64,000 nucleotides of DNA from assembly GCF_005885635.1 (NCBI RefSeq), contig NZ_VATY01000007.1, positions 33,474 through 97,473 on the forward strand. Direction: 5' to 3'. Made by a program: the position numbers and the translations under genes. Source of the DNA: Maribacter algarum (ex Zhang et al. 2020) (GTDB lineage: Bacteria; Bacteroidota; Bacteroidia; Flavobacteriales; Flavobacteriaceae). Shown piece by piece: positions 55,341 to 64,000 of this stretch; position 1 is the first letter of the stretch; the number at the start of each line of letters is the position of its first letter. A model generated the notes under the pieces. That model was not told where the DNA came from, did not search any database, and worked only from the letters and a program-made list of their open reading frames with translations.

Positions 55341-55878
55341 TTGATTGTTGAAGTCGCCAAAAGATTTCGACGGTTCTCGAAGAAAGTAACAGGCACCCAT
55401 TCACAAACCCTAGCGGCAATGTTGGACTTTTTCGAATGGCACAATTATTCGCCACATCAACGTATTATCAAAGATATTAATGCCGGGATTGAACCAAACC
55501 GCAAACGAATCGATGCGGTAATCGCGATAATTAACCCTGTAGAGAAGTCCCAGAACATTCCCATAATGAATATCGAAGCGATGCTCAAATCCCTTTTCAA
55601 AGAAGACATAAAGAAGTACGCCCCCCAATTATTGGAATCTAAACCAACGAAAAAACCAACCCAAAAAACCAACCCAAAAAACCAAAGAAGAAAAGACTAC
55701 GTTTTCTAGAATAAACTATGACCGTTCTCAAGAAAAACTATCAGAAACCAAAGACCGATTACGATATGTTTTGGACCAAATCGAATTGGTCCATAGTCGT
55801 TTTGGAAAAGACTTTTTAAAGATAAAAATAACTAGGGAAGAACTCACCCGATTCAAAAGAGGACTAAAAGATCCATGA
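55341..55878 (+). pseudogene. BfmA/BtgA-like mobilisation protein gene, frameshifted
   Basis: The first frame (55341-55709) encodes LIVEVAKRFRRFSKKVTGTHSQTLAAMLDFFEWHNYSP and IEAMLKSLFKED, as in BfmA/BtgA-family mobilisation proteins. It then ends at TAG 55707. The following frame continues in sequence with the family's C-terminal part (EEKTTFSRINYDRSQ ... YVLDQIELVHSRFGKDFLKI) up to TGA 55876-55878. The two frames join in a tandem 13-bp repeat at 55656-55681; one repeat unit fewer would restore a single frame. The start is uncertain: TTG 55341 is internal-looking, and the frame is open upstream to 55275 without ATG (ATT 55290 is possible). It may be a broken gene or a phase-variable one. Confidence 0.7.
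55656..55681 (+). repeat. Tandem 13-bp repeat in the BfmA-like gene
   Basis: CCAACCCAAAAAA is present twice in a row (55656-55668, 55669-55681), preceded by a 12-bp near-copy CCAACGAAAAAA (55644-55655). Because 13 is not a multiple of 3, copy number sets the reading frame. Confidence 0.9.
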
Positions 55879-56007
55879 AATTAGTAAGGAAGAATAAATA
55901 GCAAAAAATGCAGTGGAATATCACTAGTTTTAATCCAAATTATAGTCCTAGTTAATGTAGAAAGATCAGTTTGAAATAATGGATAATATCATATTCATTT
56001 CAAATAA

Positions 56008-56047
56008 AAAAGGCTGAATCAAAAACCAAGTTTAATTTCAGCCTTTT
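56008..56047. terminator. Terminator between convergent genes
   Basis: An 11-bp perfect stem AAAAGGCTGAA/TTCAGCCTTTT (56008-56018 with 56037-56047) with an 18-nt loop. A and T runs flank both sides, so it can serve the BfmA-like gene and the recombinase gene. The rest of 55879-56163 shows nothing else. Confidence 0.65.
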
Positions 56048-56163
56048 CTCGCAATTTGACCTTCAACGCTAAACATATTGGAAATAAAACACACAGAACC
56101 AAAATCGAACGATCTTAACACATTTTGCTTATTAAAATTTCGTAATCTTCAAAAAAACACGTT

Positions 56164-57408
56164 TTACGCAACTTTTCTTTCCGTGGATTTAAGTTTTGTT
56201 TTTAGGTCCGAAATATCCTCACTAATCTTCTTTTCCAATACCCTGGCATAAATCTGGGTAGTCGAAAGTTTTTTGTGACCAAGCAATTTAGATACGGTTT
56301 CTATTGGAACACCATTGGCCAAAGTAACGGATGTCGCGAAAGTATGTCTTGCACAGTGAAAAGAAAGGTTCTTGTCTATTCCACATTTGGAAGCTAAGAC
56401 CTTCAAATATTTATTGCATTTCTGATTAGAATAGACAGGTAAAAGCAAGTCTTCATTTTTCCCGTAAAGTTTATCCGCATATTTGTTCAGTATGGCCTTG
56501 GCCTTGTCCAATAAAGGAATCTTTACGAATGTCTCACTTTTTTCCCTTCGCGTGAATATCCAATCATCCCCGTCCATTCCAAGAACAACGTGTTCGGGTT
56601 TAAGTTGCTTTGCATCTATATAGGATAGGCCCGTATAGCAGGCAAAGACGAAAACATCCCTAACATATCCAAGTCCAATGTCCTTCAAAGAAAGACTTTC
56701 CATCAATTTCAATTCCTTGATACTCAGGAAAGGTCGATTGTACCGGTTGAAGTTTGCACGGAAAAACGCAAAAGGGTCTTTCTTGATGCAATCCAATTTA
56801 AATGCGATAGTCGTCATCTTTTTCAACCGTTCCATATGCTTCATAATACCATTATTAGTCAATGGTTGAGAGGCCTTTAGCGGCTTGCAATTCCTAAGGT
56901 AGTTCTCAAAACTAAGAACAAAGGAATAGTTGATGTGGGCGAGGTACACATTCTTTGACTTATACTTCTTCTTGATAAACAATAACAAGTATTTTTCCGT
57001 GGCACCATAATTCTTGGCCGTACCAGCCTCCAACTTCTGTACTTCATTATCCTTATGATATTGGAGCAAGTCCTTGAGTGTTCTTAATGGCACATCCTGA
57101 CCGAGATATCTCAATTTTACAGACTGTGCGGTAAGGATCCTGCCTTCTTCCATGAGCTCTTTTTTACTCTGGGTAATATCTTGGTAAACTTCCATCAAGG
57201 CATCGTTTATAGACTTGGCTCCATTTACCTTGGTTTTTACCCTACCTGTATCATAAGACCAATAGGATTGTAATACAGAATGTTTTGTGCTGACATCGGC
57301 TCGGATGCCGTCTACCGTAATTCGCGCATAAATCGGGATAGTACCATCCCTTTTGGTGGAACGCTTCTTTAACCAAAATACTACGCTAAAAGTGTGTACT
57401 GTTTTCAT
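56164..57408 (-). CDS. Tyrosine recombinase (site-specific integrase)
   Basis: A 414-residue integrase from ATG 57408 (in-frame GTG at 57411). It has the Bacteroidota arrangement: N-terminal arm-binding domain (FSVVFWLKKRSTKRDGTIPIYARITVDG), SAM-like core-binding domain (LLFIKKKYKSKNVYLAHINYSFVLSFENYL), and the catalytic domain with Arg in FACYTGLSYIDAKQL (the Arg is replaced by Ser in the usual TGLR position, as often in this clade), HCARHTFATSVTLANG (H-x-x-R), LLGHKKLSTTQIYARV with His and the nucleophile Tyr. It lies at the right edge of the element, next to candidate attachment sequences. Confidence 0.9.
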   Translation of the reverse strand: MKTVHTFSVVFWLKKRSTKRDGTIPIYARITVDGIRADVSTKHSVLQSYWSYDTGRVKTKVNGAKSINDALMEVYQDITQSKKELMEEGRILTAQSVKLRYLGQDVPLRTLKDLLQYHKDNEVQKLEAGTAKNYGATEKYLLLFIKKKYKSKNVYLAHINYSFVLSFENYLRNCKPLKASQPLTNNGIMKHMERLKKMTTIAFKLDCIKKDPFAFFRANFNRYNRPFLSIKELKLMESLSLKDIGLGYVRDVFVFACYTGLSYIDAKQLKPEHVVLGMDGDDWIFTRREKSETFVKIPLLDKAKAILNKYADKLYGKNEDLLLPVYSNQKCNKYLKVLASKCGIDKNLSFHCARHTFATSVTLANGVPIETVSKLLGHKKLSTTQIYARVLEKKISEDISDLKTKLKSTERKVA

Positions 57409-57509
57409 CACTTTCGTTTTAGAGTTATTAATTCCGTTAAACGAAAGTCAAATCGCTGTGAAGATCAATTGCGACATTCTAGGTGTAAGATACAAAATTG
57501 ATATTTATC

Positions 57510-57533
57510 AATAGGACACCTAATAGGACACCT
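57510..57533. repeat. Tandem 12-bp direct repeat upstream of the recombinase
   Basis: AATAGGACACCT is repeated twice without gap (57510-57521 and 57522-57533), and an inverted AGGTGT occurs at 57481. This pattern fits arm-type recombinase binding sites. Confidence 0.5.
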
Positions 57534-57555
57534 TCAAATATGATTCTAAAACTAT

Positions 57556-57647
57556 TCAAATGAAATCAAGGAAAATGTAATTCCTTGATTTTCATTTGTT
57601 TAGTAAAAAGATGGTATTTAAAAATACCACTTTTGTCGGGGTGGCAG
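57556..57647. other. Candidate attachment-site region
   Basis: In the 413-bp gap 57409-57821 there is a long imperfect hairpin (57557-57597, about 16 bp stem), a second hairpin GGTATTT/AAATACC (57613-57628) and then TGTCGGGGTGGCAG (57634-57647). The last 14 bases equal, from memory, the reverse complement of the 3' end of a Bacteroidota tRNA-Pro gene, a known kind of integration target. No tRNA gene is present at this point. Confidence 0.4.
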
Positions 57648-57821
57648 AACTAAATATACCACCACAATATGTTAACTACCAGCCTTTTACAGACTTCATT
57701 TTAAATGATTAACCGAACTCTAAACTCGGTTCAAAATGGTACAAATCGATGCAAATTTTATGCGTCTTTTGCATCACCAATTTAAGGAATAAATCAATGC
57801 AAAAAAAATGTATTGATTCAC

Positions 57822-58832
57822 TCATAAATATAAAGACTTAGCCCTGTCCAATTTTTGAGAAATACGCTTGCGAAGTCTTTCAGGTTGAATTACTTCAATA
57901 GCATCCCCAAAACCCAAAATCAAACGTTCCAATTCAAAATTGATTTTTACCTTGATATTTACTTCAATACTTCCGTCTTCATTTTCTTTTTCTATCAACT
58001 GTGAATGATGTAGAGGTTTAGTAACAACATATGGGGCATTGTACTTGTCAATCCATAATTTAATATTGGAAGCGCGTTCCCCTTGGTTAACGGTAACGCC
58101 TACTACGTCTTTATAAAAGCTGTCTGCATCAAATTCATAGTTGGAATATGGAGTTTTGAAATCATAGTCAATCGAAATGATTCGGTCAAGGGCCAGATTT
58201 ACTATGCCTTTGTTCTTATTTCCCATCCCGATCAGAAACCATCTGTTGTTAAATTCCTTCAATAAGCACGGATGAAAAGTAATTACATTAGCCGTAGCAG
58301 CTTTAAAAGACTTGTACTCCACTTTCAAGACTACTTTTTTCTGAATGGCTTGATAGAGTTCGTCAAGCCAATGTAATCCTTTGAGATTCTCGTTCTTATC
58401 TAAATGAATTATGGATGATTGATGCGTCTTCTCAGTATATACTTTATCTTCTAATCTTTGAATAATTCCACCCAGTTCTGAAAACAAAGAAAAGTCTTTA
58501 AACTGCTTTAGCATTTCTACAGTTTCAGAAAGCACATTCATATCATTTTCCGTTATTGGAATATCCGTAATCGAATAATCCTCATCTTCGTATTTGTAAT
58601 ACTTTTTATCATAAGCAACAATTGGAGCATTGTAGCCTAGTTTATCACTTCTCATCAACTGAATATCGAGTTGCACGGTACGTTTGCTCACGTTCACTTC
58701 CCTACCTTCGTATTCATATAAGGCATCTGAACACGCTTCTATCAAATCATTCAGAGTCCATTGCCGATAGTTATTTTGAAGGCATTTGTCAATAGTTTTA
58801 TAGCGGATTAGGGCGTTTTTGTTTAGGGCCAT
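57822..58832 (-). CDS. WYL-domain transcriptional regulator
   Basis: A 336-residue protein. An N-terminal helix-turn-helix of the DeoR/HTH_11 type (residues about 1-75: LIRYKTIDKCLQNNYRQWTLNDLIEACSDAL; VSKRTVQLDIQLMRSDKLG) is followed by a WYL ligand-binding domain (about 155-230: LYQAIQKKVVLKVEYKSF ... FNNRWFLIGMGNKNKGIVNLALDRIISIDY) and a WCX-like C-terminal extension. WYL regulators control phage-defence and DNA or RNA repair genes and may sense nucleic acids. It overlaps the HD gene by one base and is divergent from the nucleotidyltransferase genes. The palindromic boxes at 59484 and 62019 are its likely operators. Confidence 0.9.
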   Translation of the reverse strand: MALNKNALIRYKTIDKCLQNNYRQWTLNDLIEACSDALYEYEGREVNVSKRTVQLDIQLMRSDKLGYNAPIVAYDKKYYKYEDEDYSITDIPITENDMNVLSETVEMLKQFKDFSLFSELGGIIQRLEDKVYTEKTHQSSIIHLDKNENLKGLHWLDELYQAIQKKVVLKVEYKSFKAATANVITFHPCLLKEFNNRWFLIGMGNKNKGIVNLALDRIISIDYDFKTPYSNYEFDADSFYKDVVGVTVNQGERASNIKLWIDKYNAPYVVTKPLHHSQLIEKENEDGSIEVNIKVKINFELERLILGFGDAIEVIQPERLRKRISQKLDRAKSLYL

Positions 58833-59446
58833 TATAATGTATTTAGTTCATTAGACAAATTTGCTCTTGCCTGCTTTTCAAAAGCGGATTGAAAACCTTT
58901 AGTTTGATAAATTGTGCTCTTGTCTAGAAAGTGTTGAAGTACTTTCTTCCTTCCCTTACGATACATAATACTGGGAATTTTAGCATATTCTTTTCTAATC
59001 TTCCGAGCATAATCTTGGTATACTTCTTCGGACTGACCTAAAATTGCTAAATCAAAATCTATCAATAACTTCTCATCATACGATTTGCCATTATGATGTT
59101 TCGTACAAAGAATAAGTGCTTCAATTCGTTGAATTCTATCTTCATCAAATCCAAGGTCTTGTAATACCTGAGTGGCTTTTATTGCACTTTTCTCCTCGTT
59201 ATCCTTTTTCCAAATACTATAGATAAAATCATGATAGTAAATAGCCAAAAGCATCTCTTCAGTATTTTCAATCTCATCTTTGAACTTATCGAAATAGGCA
59301 AAGAGTTCGGTAAGGTGACCTAGATTGTGATATTTTCGAAACTTTTGTCCATAAGTGCCCGCTAGTTCATTCCATAAAGCGACAACTTCATTTTCCGTTA
59401 GTACATATTTAGAGAAAATCTTGGCGTATCTTTCTTTTAAGTCCAT
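58832..59446 (-). CDS. HD-superfamily predicted phosphohydrolase
   Basis: A 204-residue protein of the COG4339 type. The HD-type ligands are visible as YHNLGHL (about 39-45), AIYYHDFIY (His-Asp, about 67-75), CTKHHNG (about 113-119) and LLIDFDLAILG (Asp). Such proteins are metal-dependent phosphohydrolases with unknown or nucleotide substrates. It is co-transcribed with the WYL gene and divergent from the two nucleotidyltransferases. In an RNA end-processing context, removal of a 2',3'-cyclic or terminal phosphate is a possible role, but this is inference. Confidence 0.85.
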   Translation of the reverse strand: MDLKERYAKIFSKYVLTENEVVALWNELAGTYGQKFRKYHNLGHLTELFAYFDKFKDEIENTEEMLLAIYYHDFIYSIWKKDNEEKSAIKATQVLQDLGFDEDRIQRIEALILCTKHHNGKSYDEKLLIDFDLAILGQSEEVYQDYARKIRKEYAKIPSIMYRKGRKKVLQHFLDKSTIYQTKGFQSAFEKQARANLSNELNTL

Positions 59447-59483
59447 AGTGTATTTGATTTAAAATTACAAGAACTCAACTAAC

Positions 59484-59519
59484 TGCGCAAAATAATTGCG
59501 TAGTACATCATCAAATTTG
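59484..59519 (+). promoter_or_regulatory. Palindromic operator and promoter of the nucleotidyltransferase unit
   Basis: TGCGCAAAATAATTGCGTA (59484-59502) is a near-perfect inverted repeat with arms TGCGCAA/TTGCGTA. A CAnnTTTG -7-like box (59512-59519) follows, with its TTTG 15 nt after the inner TTGCG. The same core and spacing recur before rtcB. It also lies in the divergent WYL-HD promoter region, so autoregulation is likely. Confidence 0.75.
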
Positions 59520-59535
59520 TATCATAATTTTAGAA

Positions 59536-60273
59536 ATGATGAAAAGTAAACTTAAAAATCTAGCAACTGACAAGAAAGTAGACATACTCTTTGCTTGTGA
59601 ATCTGGAAGTAGGGCTTGGGGCTTTGCTTCACCAGATAGTGATTTTGATGTTAGATTCTTATATACACATCCAATAGAGTGGTATTTATCAATCTCGGAA
59701 AAACGAGATAGCATCGATATAATCGATGGTGATTTTGATGCGGTCGGTTGGGAACTCAGAAAGAAACTACGCTTACTTAAAAAGTCGAACGTACCTGCAT
59801 TGGAGCATTTGTTCTCACCTATAACATACATCGAAGAAAGCACATCCATAAAGGAACTACGAGCAATAGCTGAAGATTGCTTTTCTCCTGTAGCTTGTAT
59901 GTATCACTATTTAAGTATGAGCAAGAAATATGAAGAAAAGTTGACTGGTGAAACTGTAAAACTAAAGAGTTTGTTTTATGCATTGCGAACAGCTTTGGCG
60001 GGCAAGTGGATACTGGAGTACAATACGATGCCACCTGTTGTTTTTAGCAAGATGTTATCTCTTGTAAAAAGGGATGAGGCTGACGAAATAAGACACTTGA
60101 TGACTATAAAATCAGAGAATAACGAAAGTTATTTACACACTAGAAATGAGAAAGTCATAAATCTTATAGCAAGTGTTTTAGTTGTTAATGAAAAGTTTGC
60201 AAAATCGCTTTCTGGCGGGAAACCTGATACTGATAGAATAGATAGTTTTTTATATAACACCTTGACCAAATGA
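59536..60273 (+). CDS. COG3541-type nucleotidyltransferase, first copy
   Basis: A 245-residue protein of the polymerase-beta-like nucleotidyltransferase superfamily. The active-site motif is CESGSRAWGFASPDSDFDVRF (Gly24-Ser25, Asp36, Asp38), with all metal ligands of the GS...DxD pattern. The rest is helical and matches predicted nucleotidyltransferases of COG3541. The stop overlaps the start of the second copy by 4 bp. Two such proteins in one operon with an RNA ligase suggest nucleotide addition to RNA ends or nucleotidylation of a partner. Substrate unknown. Confidence 0.88.
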   Translation: MMKSKLKNLATDKKVDILFACESGSRAWGFASPDSDFDVRFLYTHPIEWYLSISEKRDSIDIIDGDFDAVGWELRKKLRLLKKSNVPALEHLFSPITYIEESTSIKELRAIAEDCFSPVACMYHYLSMSKKYEEKLTGETVKLKSLFYALRTALAGKWILEYNTMPPVVFSKMLSLVKRDEADEIRHLMTIKSENNESYLHTRNEKVINLIASVLVVNEKFAKSLSGGKPDTDRIDSFLYNTLTK

Positions 60274-61325
60274 AAAGAATAGAAGAACTAAAAGCATCAG
60301 GAAATATCATATTTGAATGTATTAGCGGTAGTAGAGCATACGGACTCGCTACCGCTTCTTCTGATACCGATATTCGTGGAGTTTTTGTACTACCAAAAGA
60401 AAAGTATTATTCGTTGGAATATGTGGGTCAAATAAATAATGACACGAACGATATTGTTTATTATGAACTCAAAAAGTTCATAGAACTTCTTTCAAAAAAC
60501 AATCCTAATCTTCTTGAATTGTTAAGTGTGCCAGAAGACTGCATACTCTCAAAGCATCCGCTATTCGATAAAGTCAAGTCTGAGTACTTTCTTTCAAGAT
60601 TGTGCAAAGACACCTTTGCGAATTACGCTTTTACCCAAATAAAAAAGGCAAGAGGATTGAAGAAAAAAATAGTTAATCCTGTTGAAAAGGAACGAAAATT
60701 TGTTACTGACTTTTGTTTTGTTCGAAAAGAAAAGGGCGCTATGCCTTTGAATACCTTTTTAGAAAATGAAGGTTTCGAAGTGGCCCATTGTGGGTTGGCT
60801 AAAATAAGTCACATGAAAGATTGTTATAATCTGTTCTACAACCCTACTATGAAGTATAGTGGGATTGCAAGAGAAAATGCTAATGAAGTCTGCCTTAGTT
60901 CTATTCCAAAATCGGAAGTGCCAGCGGCTATTTTATATTTCAATCGAGATGGTTATTCATCCTATTGTAAAAGGTATAAAGAGTATTGGTCTTGGGTAGA
61001 AAAGAGAAATGATGAACGCTATAAGAGTAACATTTCGCATGAAAAGAACTACGATGCTAAAAACATGATGCATACTTTTCGTCTTTTACATATGGCTAAA
61101 GAAATAGGAGCTGATAATAAAATCAATGTAAAAAGACCTGACCGAGACTTCCTCCTAGGTATAAAGAATGCCGAGTTTGAATATGAAGAATTGGTAGAAA
61201 GAGCAGAAAAGTTAAGGGAGGAATTAGAAGTCATCTATGAAAAATCTAGTTTGATGGAAAGACCAGGTTTGAATATTGTAAATGAACTATTAGTTAACAT
61301 TAGAGAAGAATTTTATACGCTATAG
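60270..61325 (+). CDS. COG3541-type nucleotidyltransferase, second copy
   Basis: A 351-residue protein with the same active-site pattern (ECISGSRAYGLATASSDTDIRGVFV; Gly20-Ser21, Asp32, Asp34) and a longer C-terminal helical part (HEKNYDAKNMMHTFRLLHMAKEIG; VKRPDRDFLLGIKNAEFEYEELVERAEKL). It is clearly related to the first copy but diverged, so both probably have separate substrates or act as a heteromer. It overlaps the first copy by 4 bp and is followed after 5 bp by the HEPN-like gene. Confidence 0.88.
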   Translation: MKRIEELKASGNIIFECISGSRAYGLATASSDTDIRGVFVLPKEKYYSLEYVGQINNDTNDIVYYELKKFIELLSKNNPNLLELLSVPEDCILSKHPLFDKVKSEYFLSRLCKDTFANYAFTQIKKARGLKKKIVNPVEKERKFVTDFCFVRKEKGAMPLNTFLENEGFEVAHCGLAKISHMKDCYNLFYNPTMKYSGIARENANEVCLSSIPKSEVPAAILYFNRDGYSSYCKRYKEYWSWVEKRNDERYKSNISHEKNYDAKNMMHTFRLLHMAKEIGADNKINVKRPDRDFLLGIKNAEFEYEELVERAEKLREELEVIYEKSSLMERPGLNIVNELLVNIREEFYTL

Positions 61326-61330
61326 AAATT

Positions 61331-62011
61331 ATGTCAAAAGAAATTTTAATTAAAGGATATGTTGAGAAAGTAAATAAGAATTACAATTCATTAGAGTACT
61401 ACTTTGATGATGAATTAAAATTCCTACAACCTTTAAACCTCGCAAAATATGAAGTTATTAATTGCTTAATGATAGAACAATTCAATGCGGCCATAACCCT
61501 CACGAATCATATGACCGAAAGAATGCTGAAGCTTGCGCTTATAGAAAAAACAACTCATGGTTTAAAGATTTCAGAGAAGGATATCAATGAGCTAAATAAG
61601 ACAATTACTGAAGCTTCCAATCTTTATGATTCAGAAAAAATGTCTCAAACAATAAAACTTGTTTACAATGAGGGGCTAATAACGGAGCAAGAAAAAACTT
61701 ATTTGGACAAAGTTATTCGAGATAAAATAAGGAATAGTTTTTCCCATGCTGAAATGGAAAAAGTTAATAAAGGTAAAAAGGACCAAATAGAATTACGCTC
61801 ATTTAAATTTACCGAAGTGCAAAAATCAATAAACGAAGGTAGCCCAATTCCAAAAAAGCAAATCAAAGTTTCAACAAAAGTGCCTTTTTTACAATCTGAA
61901 ATTCAAAAGATGAAGGCGGAAGAAATTGCATTTCCATATTTCAAAAACATCTATAAGATAGCTAAGAACATTGACCGTAGGCTTGATGTTAAGAAAGAAT
62001 ACTACAAATAA
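61331..62011 (+). CDS. HEPN-like all-alpha protein with RX4H motif
   Basis: A 226-residue mostly helical protein. It contains IRDKIRNSFSHAEM, giving Arg134-Asn135-x3-His139, the R-N-x3-H form of the RX4H motif of HEPN ribonucleases. The helix before it (FNAAITLTNHMTERMLKLALI) is like the first HEPN helix. HEPN proteins are RNases or RNase-like partners in toxin-antitoxin, abortive infection and CRISPR systems, often encoded next to MNT nucleotidyltransferases, as here. I do not recognise a specific family. It could be the RNA-cutting toxin of the system, or an inactive structural partner. Confidence 0.6.
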   Translation: MSKEILIKGYVEKVNKNYNSLEYYFDDELKFLQPLNLAKYEVINCLMIEQFNAAITLTNHMTERMLKLALIEKTTHGLKISEKDINELNKTITEASNLYDSEKMSQTIKLVYNEGLITEQEKTYLDKVIRDKIRNSFSHAEMEKVNKGKKDQIELRSFKFTEVQKSINEGSPIPKKQIKVSTKVPFLQSEIQKMKAEEIAFPYFKNIYKIAKNIDRRLDVKKEYYK

Positions 62012-62018
62012 ATCTATC

Positions 62019-62054
62019 TACGCAAAATAATTGCGCACATGAGTCGCAAGTTTG
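62019..62054 (+). promoter_or_regulatory. Palindromic operator and promoter of rtcB
   Basis: TACGCAAAATAATTGCGCA (62019-62037) shares the 15-bp core CGCAAAATAATTGCG with the operator at 59484. A CAAGTTTG box (62047-62054) ends the promoter, with TTTG again 15 nt after TTGCG. Transcription would begin near 62061, just before the leader hairpins. Confidence 0.75.
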
Positions 62055-62070
62055 TACCGGAATCATAAAG

Positions 62071-62125
62071 AAGCCGGTTCTCCGACTTCATGTAGCGCCC
62101 CGCCGAACGCTGGAGTCGGTGGGGC
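62071..62125 (+). promoter_or_regulatory. rtcB leader with mutually exclusive hairpins
   Basis: This GC-rich leader in AT-rich surroundings can fold two ways. State 1: hairpin 62071-62077/62082-62088 (7 bp, one mismatch) plus hairpin 62097-62106/62116-62125 (10 bp, one G-U, 9-nt loop). State 2: hairpin 62082-62090/62111-62119 (9 bp, one G-U) with an inner GCG/CGC. The two share bases, so only one can form. The start codon of rtcB is 16 nt downstream, which suggests RNA-level control. Confidence 0.55.
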
Positions 62126-62128
62126 TAA

Positions 62129-63529
<1,401 letters not shown>

Positions 63530-63531
63530 TA

Positions 63532-63564
63532 TTTGGAAGTTATACATATAAAATCACATCTTTG
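63532..63564 (+). promoter_or_regulatory. Candidate promoter after rtcB
   Basis: TTTG (63532-63535), a 21-nt spacer and CATCTTTG (63557-63564) match the Bacteroidota layout TTTG-N19..21-TAnnTTTG with one change. It starts 3 bp after the rtcB stop, and no gene follows before the terminator, so it would serve a small RNA. Confidence 0.45.
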
Positions 63565-63583
63565 TAAAACAAATGACACCGAG

Positions 63584-63670
63584 AAAGTTACATATCATCC
63601 AACAAATAGAGCTTTGGCTCTGCGATTTTCGCTCAGAATATAGTGAGCGAAACGGACGCTATGTTACTTT
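63584..63670 (+). ncRNA. Candidate structured small RNA downstream of rtcB
   Basis: An outer stem AAAGTTACATA/TATGTTACTTT (63584-63594 with 63660-63670, one mismatch) encloses two perfect hairpins: AGAGC/GCTCT (63608-63621) and TTTCGCTCA/TGAGCGAAA (63627-63652, 8-nt loop). This three-way arrangement has a promoter upstream and a terminator downstream but no open reading frame. It matches no tRNA, tmRNA or other RNA I can name. Confidence 0.5.
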
Positions 63671-63715
63671 ATCCAACAGTTGATTCTATGAAATAACTCG
63701 ATTAAGCGATAAAAT

Positions 63716-63748
63716 AAAAGCGTCCAATTACAATTGGGCGCTTTTTTT
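63716..63748 (+). terminator. Rho-independent terminator
   Basis: A 13-bp stem (63716-63728 with 63733-63745, one G-U pair, loop TACA) runs into TTTTTTT. It ends the candidate small RNA and any rtcB read-through. Confidence 0.88.
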
Positions 63749-63934
63749 GTGGAATTTTTTAAAGTAAAATGTGAAAAGTGGTAAACGAATAAAATAGCAT
63801 AGTTGAAACAGAAAACAATTGGTAGACAGACAGTTGTAATAAATGTTCAAAATCCGCAATATGACGGACAGGAATTCTATTGTTCATATTTCAATGTAAC
63901 TATCTGATTATCAATAAATTAAATTGATTTTTTC

Positions 63935-64000
63935 TTGTGTAATTTAAAAATCGTTTTCATCTTTGCACCGTCATAACTTATAAACCCATACAAATGGAAT
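63935..64000 (+). promoter_or_regulatory. Promoter and 5' end of a further gene
   Basis: TTG (63935-63937), a 20-nt spacer and CATCTTTG (63958-63965) form a promoter. An ATG at 63994 begins the next gene, of which only two codons are in the window. Between 63749 and 63930 I see nothing else. Confidence 0.45.

Noticed and set aside
57634..57647. A tRNA-Pro gene
   Set aside because: Only 14 bases match a tRNA 3' end; the rest of the cloverleaf is absent, so at most it is an attachment core.

Overview
The window reads as chromosomal DNA of a marine flavobacterium (Bacteroidota). The evidence is AT-rich sequence, a SusC/SusD pair, many lipoprotein and formylglycine sulfatases, and -7 promoter boxes of the TAnnTTTG type. 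I cannot name the genus from sequence alone.

Positions 1-3362 hold the end of a DUF1549/DUF1553 c-type cytochrome-like gene and a DUF1501 gene. Positions 3381-46701 form one large polysaccharide utilisation locus, best explained as an ulvan locus. It has a probable PL28 ulvan lyase, SusC/SusD, a GH105 unsaturated uronyl hydrolase, a GH3, a GH78, a sulfatase-GH78 fusion, six further sulfatases and a DUF4861 protein. It also has KduI and KduD for the unsaturated uronate, and a full L-rhamnose route: mutarotase, isomerase, kinase, aldolase/lactaldehyde dehydrogenase and lactate dehydrogenase. An NCS1-type permease and a GntR regulator are included. The locus falls into nine transcription units (25 genes). 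Each is preceded by a direct repeat of a 10-bp box ending in AGGAT or AGGAC, exactly 21 nt from a -7 element. This common operator/promoter is the strongest regulatory signal in the window.

Positions 46710-53282 hold a five-gene operon (Gfo/Idh/MocA oxidoreductase, MFS carrier, DUF1537 four-carbon-acid kinase, cyclase-family protein, isopropylmalate/tartrate-type decarboxylating dehydrogenase) and a divergent LacI regulator with TTGCrCAA operator boxes. It looks like a sugar-acid catabolic unit.

Positions about 53300-57650 look like a small integrative or mobilisable element or its remnant: Ssb, RadC-like protein, a 72-aa protein, a frameshifted BfmA/BtgA-like mobilisation gene, a tyrosine recombinase, and candidate oriT and attachment sequences.

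Positions 57822-63750 form a compact RNA-repair or RNA-defence-like island: a WYL regulator and an HD hydrolase divergent from two COG3541-type nucleotidyltransferases, a HEPN-like RX4H protein and an RtcB-family RNA ligase. The two rightward units share an almost identical palindromic operator. The rtcB leader can fold into mutually exclusive hairpins, and a structured RNA with its own promoter and terminator follows rtcB. This island is the best candidate for an undescribed system. The last bases hold a promoter and the first codons of a further gene.
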